From: JBAYHN01 sp041666125
GTDB taxonomy: Bacteria > Patescibacteriota > Gracilibacteria > UBA1369 > UM-FILTER-53-11
Direction: 5' to 3'
Assembly: GCA_041666125.1 (NCBI GenBank)
Contig: JBAYHN010000044.1
Coordinates: 1-11,698, forward strand
Length of the DNA: 11,698 nt
Shown here: piece after piece, positions 6,867 to 11,698 of the stretch
How positions within the stretch are numbered: the first letter of the stretch is position 1
Layout of the letters: each line of letters begins with the position of its first letter
Made by a program: the position numbers and the translations under genes
Notes under the pieces: generated by a model
What the model was told of the DNA's origin: nothing
Databases searched by the model: none
The model's input: the letters and a program-made list of their open reading frames with translations, nothing else

Positions 6867-7952
6867 TTAAGCAGCTACCTTCTTGCTTTCGTCCAAAGAG
6901 TAAACAGCACGTCCAACACGAACGAACTGAGCGTTCTTTTGAAGATTTAGAGAGATTGTTCCTTTCTTAACTTGTCTCTGCTTTAAAACTCCGGCAATGA
7001 TTTCTTGTTTGCTCATCGGGCTCTTTTTGCGTAGCAAATCTTCAATAACTTCGGATACTGTTCCTTTTTTGTAGCCCCATTCTTTTAGTCCATAAAGGCC
7101 ACGGCCAACAAGTACAAAATGTTCATCGCGGATCAATTCATTGTGAACAGCCTGTGTAGTTACAAGTTTCTTGTCGAATCCGGATTCTGTAATTTTGTTT
7201 GCAATTTCAACGAAGTGCATAGGTTTGCCACCGCGTTTTAGAACAATATAAGCCTTATCACGAATTGATTTTGGATTGATGTGTCTCCAGCTCATAAGTC
7301 CAATTCCCTCTTTAACTCTCTTAAATCTTACGTCGATTGCCATTAATGAATGTAATGTCTCTTTGGCAAATGTTTTTCCTTTTTCTTTTAATTGCAATTC
7401 AAGTTCGATTACAAGTTCTGCAGTTGGAACTACATCTTTCTTCTTTAAAAGAAGAGTGTGTGCCAATTCGCTAACTTCTATCAATTCACTTTCGGCAATT
7501 GATTTGGTCATCCAGAAAGGGTGGAACAAGCCGTTTTTCTCGCCATAAGTAAAGTCGTGGCTAATTGCCAATGCCAACTTAGAAATGTGAGCGTCAACTT
7601 CGGAGCTTGAATAAATTCCTTTTAGCACTTCGCTTACCAATTCGTTTTCCACGCAAAGATTTCCGCGACCGGAAAGAATTTCACGAGCAAGTCGGCTGAT
7701 TTCGGAAAGCTTTGTGTTTTCCAAAGTTCTGCGAAGCTTGCTTAGCGCAATTTTTTCGATTTGACGAATACGTTCACGTGTTACAGAAAACTGCTGGCCG
7801 ATTTTTTCCAGAGTTTGCTTTGGTTCGTTGTTTAAACTAAAGCGTTTGATGATTACTTCTTTTTCTTTTGGTGTAAGAACCAAGAAAATATCTTCGAGGA
7901 TTTTTGTAAGGTCCAATTTTTGGGATGAATCGTTTTGAATTTGGCTGCTCAT
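6867..7952 (-). CDS. Sigma-70 region 4-like HTH fused to HARE-type winged helices
   Basis: Residues 22-75 match sigma-70 region 4, including the DNA-reading helix-turn-helix 'TLEKIGQQFSVTRERIRQIE' (47-66). Nothing resembles sigma regions 1.2, 2 or 3, so it cannot be a complete sigma factor able to melt a -10. The middle (about 100-225) looks like further winged-helix material. Residues 226-290 resemble the HARE-HTH domain of the Firmicutes delta subunit RpoE ('SIRDKAYIVLKRGGKPMHFVEIANKI', ending 'VGRGLYGLKEWG'), and 294-353 look like a last winged helix ending 'VGRAVYSLDE'. Proteins of this layout are, to my knowledge, common in CPR genomes and usually annotated only as HTH or sigma-like. It probably binds DNA and perhaps RNA polymerase at the beta flap, as a global regulator or accessory subunit (inference). 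It is transcribed divergently from rnhB and precedes the HIT gene. Confidence 0.82.
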   Translation of the reverse strand: MSSQIQNDSSQKLDLTKILEDIFLVLTPKEKEVIIKRFSLNNEPKQTLEKIGQQFSVTRERIRQIEKIALSKLRRTLENTKLSEISRLAREILSGRGNLCVENELVSEVLKGIYSSSEVDAHISKLALAISHDFTYGEKNGLFHPFWMTKSIAESELIEVSELAHTLLLKKKDVVPTAELVIELELQLKEKGKTFAKETLHSLMAIDVRFKRVKEGIGLMSWRHINPKSIRDKAYIVLKRGGKPMHFVEIANKITESGFDKKLVTTQAVHNELIRDEHFVLVGRGLYGLKEWGYKKGTVSEVIEDLLRKKSPMSKQEIIAGVLKQRQVKKGTISLNLQKNAQFVRVGRAVYSLDESKKVAA

Positions 7953-7964
7953 AAAGGTAAATTG

Positions 7965-7994
7965 ATTAAAATGTTGTTATTTTTTTAAAGGCAA
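7965..7994 (-). promoter_or_regulatory. Possible promoter for the region-4/HARE gene
   Basis: Read on the minus strand: TTGCCT (7994-7989), an 18-base spacer and TTTAAT (7970-7965, 5 of 6 to consensus), ending 12 bases before the ATG at 7952. The -35 is weak (4 of 6). The leader would be very short, in line with other genes in the window. Confidence 0.35.
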
Positions 7995-8079
7995 TAGTTA
8001 AGTTATTCATTTTTCACTTAGTAGTCAAGCAAGAAAGTTGAAATTCATGCAAGATTATCGTTTGTTCTTAAAAGGAGTA

Positions 8080-8143
8080 CATTCTAAACGCTCTTCTGGT
8101 GATTGTCAATAGCGAAGTTTTTACCTTAGAATGGGGCTTTTTT
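8080..8143 (+). other. Possible structured RNA or terminator-like element in the divergent intergenic region
   Basis: The 295-base gap 7953-8247 has no credible gene. Within it CATTCTAA (8080-8087) and TTAGAATG (8126-8133) form a perfect 8-bp stem. Inside that, CGCT (8089-8092) and AGCG (8111-8114) can form a second 4-bp stem, which leaves a 9-11-base bulge on the 3' side. GGGC and six T (8138-8143) follow. Stem-then-T-run resembles a weak intrinsic terminator or attenuator, but the loop is long and the stem AT-rich. TTTCAGG also repeats at 8141 and 8168. I recognise no known RNA family and no clear promoter for it. Confidence 0.25.
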
Positions 8144-8228
8144 CAGGAGAGAATGTTAAATTTTGCGTTTCAGGTGGAATTTACGAAATATCATTTAGGT
8201 GGGGGTAATCTTAAATATTCATGTGTTT

Positions 8229-8237
8229 TGCTATACT
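8229..8237 (+). promoter_or_regulatory. Extended -10 promoter for rnhB
   Basis: TG-C-TATACT (8229-8237) is a full extended -10 with a 5-of-6 hexamer. No good -35 lies 16-18 bases upstream, which extended -10 promoters can tolerate. The hexamer ends 10 bases before the ATG at 8248, predicting a leader of about 4 bases. Confidence 0.55.
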
Positions 8238-8247
8238 TTCATAAAAT

Positions 8248-8850
8248 ATGAAAAAACCGACATATAAGTTGGAAAAAGCTTTGGAAAAAGATGGGCACTT
8301 TGTAGTTGGAGTTGATGAAGTCGGTTGTGGCTGTTTGGCGGGACCGGTTCTTGCCGTTGCTTTTCATTTGCCGCTAAATGCGGGAATTTCGGAAATTCAT
8401 GATTCAAAATTATTGAGTGCAAAAAAAAGAGTAGAGATAGTGGAAAAAATTATTAAAAAGAGACTCAAATGGACGGTTGGAATTGCAACTCCGCAAGAAA
8501 TTGATCGCTTGAATATAAGACAAGCGAGTTTGCTGGCGATGCGACGTGCCGTGGAGGCTTTTGAAGGCGCAACGTTTGTTTTGGTGGATGCGTGGACTAT
8601 TCCGAATTTAAAAATTCCACAAAAAGGCGTAATTCATGGTGATCAAAAAATAAAATCGGTTGCCGCTGCTTCCATAATTGCAAAAGTTATTCGTGATTAT
8701 TTGATGGCTGAGTATGATTTGGATTATCCCGGATATGGTTTGGGTAAGCATAAAGGTTATGGGACAAAGGAGCATGTTTCCGCTCTGGAAAAGCTTGGGC
8801 CGAGTGCAATTCACAGGATGACTTTTTTAAAGAATTTAATTAAGATTTAG
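8248..8850 (+). CDS. rnhB: Ribonuclease HII
   Basis: RNase HII nicks RNA-DNA hybrids 5' of ribonucleotides, starting ribonucleotide removal and primer cleanup. The 200-residue length is normal. The DEDD metal site is complete: Asp23 and Glu24 in 'VGVDEVGCGCLAGPV' (20-34), Asp114 in 'VLVDAW', and Asp132 in 'IHGDQKIKSVAAASIIAKVIRD' (129-150). 'HDSKLLSAKKR' (51-61) and the junction-sensing Tyr171 in 'KGYGTKEH' are also present. The oddity is Cys27, where the family has Arg of the GRG motif that contacts the ribonucleotide junction; here it reads GCG. The rest is well conserved, so the enzyme is probably active, possibly with changed specificity (inference). It has an extended -10 promoter 10 bases before its ATG. 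The next gene begins 3 bases after its stop. Confidence 0.95.
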   Translation: MKKPTYKLEKALEKDGHFVVGVDEVGCGCLAGPVLAVAFHLPLNAGISEIHDSKLLSAKKRVEIVEKIIKKRLKWTVGIATPQEIDRLNIRQASLLAMRRAVEAFEGATFVLVDAWTIPNLKIPQKGVIHGDQKIKSVAAASIIAKVIRDYLMAEYDLDYPGYGLGKHKGYGTKEHVSALEKLGPSAIHRMTFLKNLIKI

Positions 8851-8853
8851 CTA

Positions 8854-9201
8854 ATGGGGAAATTTGGAATAAAAGAATCCGTTGTAGTGGGGCTACTTTC
8901 ACTGTTGCCATCTGGAGTGGATGCTCAAACAAAAACGCCACCAGTCAAATCTAAACCGGTTATAGTAGAAGAAGTGCCGAAAGCGCTTTTGGATGAGTGT
9001 GCTGGTTTTGCAGATAGGGTCGCAAGACTGGTTTATGAATTTACTGTGATAGAACAGACTATGCGAAAAGATCCCCCAAGGTCACCAATGCCGGCCGAAG
9101 CTGTTAGGTTAATGGCTGAGATGAAAGAAACGGAGGCACGTGAAGGTGTATATATAGACTGCCTGTTGGCCGGTGGCATAAATAAAATGGGGAAAAGATA
9201 G
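8854..9201 (+). CDS. Small protein with probable signal peptide, unknown function
   Basis: I do not recognise this 115-residue protein. It begins with a short basic n-region (MGKFGIK), a hydrophobic stretch (10-19) and a plausible signal peptidase site after 'SGVDA' (20-24), so it is probably exported. Residues 25-42 are Pro/Lys/Val-rich and likely an unstructured spacer. The rest (43-115) looks helical, with two cysteines (Cys49 and Cys103) that could form a disulfide joining the two ends of the mature domain. Its ATG lies 3 bases after the rnhB stop, implying cotranscription, although an exported protein has no obvious link to RNase HII. The h-region is short, so a cytoplasmic protein is not excluded. 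After its stop, the 50 bases to the tRNA hold an 8-T run (9208-9215) without a preceding stem. Confidence 0.65.
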   Translation: MGKFGIKESVVVGLLSLLPSGVDAQTKTPPVKSKPVIVEEVPKALLDECAGFADRVARLVYEFTVIEQTMRKDPPRSPMPAEAVRLMAEMKETEAREGVYIDCLLAGGINKMGKR

Positions 9202-9251
9202 AAGGAGTTTTTTTTAGCGAATAATTAAGGTAGTATAGGGCCACGTTAATT

Positions 9252-9336
9252 GCCCAGGTGGCGGAATTGGTATACGCGCTAGCCTTAGGAGCTAGTGCCG
9301 AAAGGCTTGCGAGTTCGAGTCTCGCCCTGGGCACCA
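9252..9336 (+). tRNA. tRNA-Leu (anticodon UAG), CCA encoded
   Basis: The acceptor stem GCCCAGG (9252-9258) pairs with CCTGGGC (9326-9332), followed by discriminator A and an encoded CCA (9334-9336). The anticodon stem CTAGC/GCTAG encloses the loop CTTAGGA with anticodon TAG, reading CUN leucine codons. A long variable arm (TGCC-GAAA-GGC) marks it as class II, as expected for leucine. The T arm GCGAG-TTCGAGT-CTCGC is perfect. It is an intact 85-base gene. TAGTAT at 9231-9236 is a possible weak -10. The next coding start is 9 bases downstream, so tRNA and the DUF167 message may share a transcript. Confidence 0.97.
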
Positions 9337-9344
9337 TTAAATTT

Positions 9345-9584
9345 ATGGGAAATATCGAAAGCATGAAAATCTTCGTTGTGGTAAAAGCCCACGCGAAAGA
9401 AGATTCCGTTGAGAAGATTGATGCGCTCAATTATAGAGTGAGTGTTAAGGCTCCTCCTGTGGATGGTAAAGCTAACGAAGCGGTTGAGAAATTAATGGCT
9501 GATCTTTTTAATGTTCCGTCAAAACTTGTGAGAGTTCTAAAAGGTCATACTTCAAAGAAGAAAATCGTTGAAGTTCGCTTTTAG
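9345..9584 (+). CDS. DUF167 / YggU-family protein
   Basis: This 79-residue protein matches the small DUF167 (YggU) family throughout. Marks are 'MKIFVVVKAHAKEDSVEKID' near the start, 'YRVSVKAPPVDGKANEAVEKLMADLF' in the middle, and 'VRVLKGHTSKKKIVEV' at the end. The PPVDGKAN stretch is the family signature. The biochemical role of the family is not established; it is a small cytoplasmic alpha/beta protein. The ATG at 9345 lies 9 bases after the tRNA CCA; the ATG at 9363, at the conserved MKIF, gives 73 residues and is an equally good start. The frame stays open backwards through the tRNA, so automatic callers may wrongly start it inside the tRNA. Confidence 0.92.
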   Translation: MGNIESMKIFVVVKAHAKEDSVEKIDALNYRVSVKAPPVDGKANEAVEKLMADLFNVPSKLVRVLKGHTSKKKIVEVRF

Positions 9585-9600
9585 ATGACTAAAAACTAGG

Positions 9601-9629
9601 TTGAACTGTGAGGCTAGGCTTGATACATT
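9601..9629 (+). promoter_or_regulatory. Possible extended -10 promoter for the DUF5665-like gene
   Basis: TTGAAC (9601-9606, 4 of 6), a 17-base spacer and TACATT (9624-9629, 4 of 6), preceded by TG plus one base (9621-9623). The hexamer ends 10 bases before the ATG at 9640. The hexamers are weak, but spacing and extension match other promoters here. Confidence 0.35.
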
Positions 9630-9639
9630 AAGCTGGTAT

Positions 9640-9948
9640 ATGAACGAGTCTCAAATAGTTAGGAAAACGGAGCGCGAAGTGCGCAAAATGGACCAAATTT
9701 TGGAAAAGCTAAAGCGTATAGAGCTTCAGGAATTTACTAATTATCTTCATTCCCCATGGCGAATTATGTGGGCTAATTTTTTGGCGGGCACTTCTCGAGG
9801 GCTTGGATTTATAATAGGTGTTTCTTTGGTTATAACACTTGTTGGATTTGTTTTAACGAGAGTTTTGAGTCACATGCCTTTTGTTGGAGATTTTTTTACT
9901 GCTGTAAATATTTGGATCCAGTCTGTAGTTGGTCAGACCAAACAATAG
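9640..9948 (+). CDS. Small membrane protein, DUF5665-like
   Basis: This 102-residue protein has a charged helical N-terminus (1-32: 'REVRKMDQILEKLKRIELQE'), then 'YLHSPWRIMWANFLAGTSRG' (34-53), one strong transmembrane helix (about 54-75) and a C-terminal amphipathic or second membrane segment (about 79-97). The pattern of aromatic/Arg-Trp-N-F-x-x-G-x-x-R-G-x-G before the helix and 'MPFVGDFF' after it resembles DUF5665 membrane proteins of Firmicutes and CPR; this comes from memory and is unverified. A TTG at 9601 would add 13 residues, but the ATG lies just after the likely promoter and starts a better N-terminus. Function is unknown. The short GTTGGT-CAG-ACCAAAC dyad at its 3' end is too weak to call a terminator before dnaE. 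Confidence 0.7.
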   Translation: MNESQIVRKTEREVRKMDQILEKLKRIELQEFTNYLHSPWRIMWANFLAGTSRGLGFIIGVSLVITLVGFVLTRVLSHMPFVGDFFTAVNIWIQSVVGQTKQ

Positions 9949-9974
9949 AATTTTCAATTTAAAACGCAAATAAC

Positions 9975-11698
9975 ATGTCGTTTGTTCATCTTCATAATCA
10001 CACTCACTATTCCCTACTAGATGGGCTTTCTAAGCCAAAGGATTGTGTGAAAGTTGCGCATGAGCAAAAAAGTCCGGCAATCGCGATTACAGACCACGGC
10101 AATATGCACGGTGTTGTTGAATTTTATAAAGTGGCAAAAGAAGAAGGCATAAAACCAATTCTTGGCTGCGAAGTTTATGTTGCGCCGGATGGAAGATTTA
10201 AAAAAGAGCCCGGAACTAAAATCCATCATTTAACTCTTTTATGTGAAAACATGGAGGGTTACCAGAATTTAATGACGCTTGTGAGTAAGGCAAATTTGGA
10301 AGGCTTTTATTATAAGCCGCGCATTGATCATGGGCTTTTGAAAGCTCACAGCACGGGACTTATTGGGCTTTCCGGTTGTATGCAGGGCGAAGTTGCGCAG
10401 GCACTTTTGAATGGGAATCAGGCAAAAGCTGCAGAAATAATAAAGATGTATCAGGATATATTGGGTAAAGAAAATTTCTTTTTGGAAGTGCAAGATCATC
10501 CGGAACTTTCGAACCAGATAGTGGTTAATCAAGAAATGTTGAAGATTTCGGAGATGACGGGTGCGCCTCTTGTTGGAACCAACGATAATCACTATCCGCG
10601 AAAGGAAGATAGTGGCGTTCACGACATTTTGATTTGTATTCAGACGGGCAAAAAAATAATGGATGCCGATAGAATGCATTATGTTGGTGATTATTCCATT
10701 CGCAGTCCGGAAGAAATGAAGTCGGTATTTAAGGATTTCCCTGGGGCTGTTGAAAATACCCTAAAAATAGCTGAGAGGTGCAACGTGGAAATTAAATTTA
10801 AAAAGAATCTAATTCCAAGTTTTAAAACTCCAAATAGCATTTCGGCACAAGAATATTTGCTTGAGCTTTGTGAGGTTGGTTTAAAAGAGAGATATGGCGA
10901 GGAAATTTCGGAAGATATAAAGAAAAGGCTTGAGTATGAGCTTGGGGTTATACATAATTCCGGTTTTGATACTTATTTTTTGATAGTTAATGATTTTGTT
11001 AGGGCTGCCAAAGAAAAAGGTGTGATAGTTGGGCCGGGTCGTGGTTCTGCGGCCGGTTCGCTTGTGGCTTATTGTTTAAAAATTACAGATGTAGATCCAC
11101 TTAAATATGGATTGCTCTTCGAGCGTTTTTTGAATCCTTCTCGCGTATCGATGCCCGATATTGATATAGATTTTGATGATGAGCGCAGAAATGAGGTTTT
11201 GGATTATGTCGTTGAAAAATATGGTCGCCAGAATGTTGCGCAGATTATAACTTTTGGAACAATGGCTCCGCGTGCGGCCGTTCGTGATGTTGGCCGCGTG
11301 CTTGGCTATCCATATGGAGATGTGGATCATTTGGCAAAGCTGGTTCCCCCACCCTTGCAGGGCAAACATGTGCCACTTAAAACATCGGTTAAGGATGATC
11401 TTGAACTCAAAAAACAATATGAGACCAATGAAGATTCAAAGAAAATTCTTGATAATGCAATAAAATTGGAAGGAACCGTGAGGCATGCAGGAACTCATGC
11501 GTGTGCCGTTATTATTTCCGAAGAACCGCTAAGCAAATACACTCCACTGCAAAGATCAACCAGTGACGAGGGCGTTATTACTCAATATTCCATGAAGCCG
11601 CTCGAAGAACTTGGTCTTTTGAAAATGGACTTCTTGGGTCTTAAAAATCTTACAATAATAAAACATGCGCTAGAGACAATCGAAAGAAGAAATGGCGC
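9975..11698 (+). CDS. dnaE: DNA polymerase III alpha subunit, N-terminal part (3'-partial)
   Basis: DnaE is the replicative polymerase. About 574 residues are visible before the edge. The N-terminal PHP domain begins 'FVHLHNHTHYSLLDG' (3-17) and keeps all nine metal-ligand positions known from PHP-active DnaE: His7, His9, Asp16, His41, Glu66, His85, Cys135, Asp204 and His206. Metal-dependent 3'-5' proofreading by PHP is therefore possible. The polymerase core follows with 'GPGRGSAAGSLVAYCL' (from about residue 354) and 'PDIDIDFDDERR' (394-405), whose Asp395 and Asp397 match E. coli Asp401 and Asp403. The third catalytic Asp lies in 'LKMDFLGLKNL' (Asp552, matching Asp555), just before the edge. 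The ATG at 9975 gives the standard DnaE N-terminus; there is no Shine-Dalgarno and only a weak TTTAAA 11 bases upstream. It may be cotranscribed with the small membrane protein before it. Confidence 0.97.
   Translation, partial: MSFVHLHNHTHYSLLDGLSKPKDCVKVAHEQKSPAIAITDHGNMHGVVEFYKVAKEEGIKPILGCEVYVAPDGRFKKEPGTKIHHLTLLCENMEGYQNLMTLVSKANLEGFYYKPRIDHGLLKAHSTGLIGLSGCMQGEVAQALLNGNQAKAAEIIKMYQDILGKENFFLEVQDHPELSNQIVVNQEMLKISEMTGAPLVGTNDNHYPRKEDSGVHDILICIQTGKKIMDADRMHYVGDYSIRSPEEMKSVFKDFPGAVENTLKIAERCNVEIKFKKNLIPSFKTPNSISAQEYLLELCEVGLKERYGEEISEDIKKRLEYELGVIHNSGFDTYFLIVNDFVRAAKEKGVIVGPGRGSAAGSLVAYCLKITDVDPLKYGLLFERFLNPSRVSMPDIDIDFDDERRNEVLDYVVEKYGRQNVAQIITFGTMAPRAAVRDVGRVLGYPYGDVDHLAKLVPPPLQGKHVPLKTSVKDDLELKKQYETNEDSKKILDNAIKLEGTVRHAGTHACAVIISEEPLSKYTPLQRSTSDEGVITQYSMKPLEELGLLKMDFLGLKNLTIIKHALETIERRNG

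Noticed and set aside
6522..6950. 142-residue plus-strand open frame
   Set aside because: Shadow of the HIT gene and the end of the region-4/HARE gene; the minus-strand frames carry clear family motifs.
8047..8112. 21-codon ATG-to-TAG frame (begins MQDYRLFLKG) in the intergenic region
   Set aside because: No start signal, no supporting promoter, and such short frames are expected by chance; it also overlaps the possible RNA stem.
9258..9344. In-frame coding extension of the DUF167 gene starting inside the tRNA
   Set aside because: The extension is the translation of tRNA-Leu itself; the conserved DUF167 fold begins at the Met codons 9345/9363.
9104..9430. 108-residue minus-strand open frame over the tRNA
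   Set aside because: It contains the 'RARLELASLSALAPKA' type sequence typical of antisense tRNA translations and overlaps three real features; a known kind of false gene.
9928..9943. GTTGGT-CAG-ACCAAAC dyad as a terminator before dnaE
   Set aside because: The stem is 5-6 bp with an unpaired base, lies within the end of the coding sequence, and is not followed by a T-run.
10269..10679. 136-residue minus-strand open frame
   Set aside because: It is antisense to the PHP region of dnaE, whose own frame is strongly conserved.
1..11698. CRISPR arrays, insertion sequences or recoded TGA codons
   Set aside because: I saw no regularly spaced repeats, no transposase-like frame, no terminal inverted repeats, and TGA acts as a normal stop in several conserved genes.

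Overview
The window is a gene-dense, AT-rich bacterial segment that looks like a Candidate Phyla Radiation (Patescibacteria) genome or a close relative. The reasons are compact genes with almost no intergenic space, no convincing Shine-Dalgarno sequence at any start, and a protein that joins a sigma-70 region-4 helix-turn-helix to HARE-type winged helices. A DUF5665-like small membrane protein also fits. TGA is used as an ordinary stop (for example at 2481, 5541 and 6494), so code 25 as in Gracilibacteria/SR1 is unlikely. The lineage is an inference; no rRNA is present to settle it.

Left part (3-3946, plus strand): an apparent operon. It begins with a multi-spanning MFS/NTT-like membrane protein with a long C-terminal HEAT-repeat domain, cut by the window edge. 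A STAS-domain anti-sigma-factor-antagonist-like protein and a membrane-anchored SpoIIE-type PP2C phosphatase follow. The last two are the standard halves of a partner-switching circuit. The matching anti-sigma kinase is not in the window.

Middle (3950-6496, plus): a near-consensus promoter drives an unrecognised protein with a disordered N-terminus and helical C-terminus. After it, from its own probable promoter, comes overlapping nadA-nadC (quinolinate synthase and quinolinate phosphoribosyltransferase), two steps of de novo NAD synthesis, without nadB. Two minus-strand genes then converge on them: the region-4/HARE DNA-binding protein (6867-7952) and a HIT-family hydrolase (6501-6815).

Right part (7953-11698, plus): a 295-base divergent intergenic region with a possible RNA structure; rnhB (RNase HII) with an unusual GRG-to-GCG change; a small probably secreted protein; tRNA-Leu(UAG); a DUF167/YggU protein; a DUF5665-like membrane protein; and the first about 575 residues of dnaE (DNA polymerase III alpha), which runs off the right edge.

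A pattern across the window is that several genes have a -10 or extended -10 hexamer only 10-11 bases before the start codon. This implies leaderless or very short-leader mRNAs. The most interesting systems are the transporter-HEAT/STAS/SpoIIE operon and the region-4/HARE regulator.
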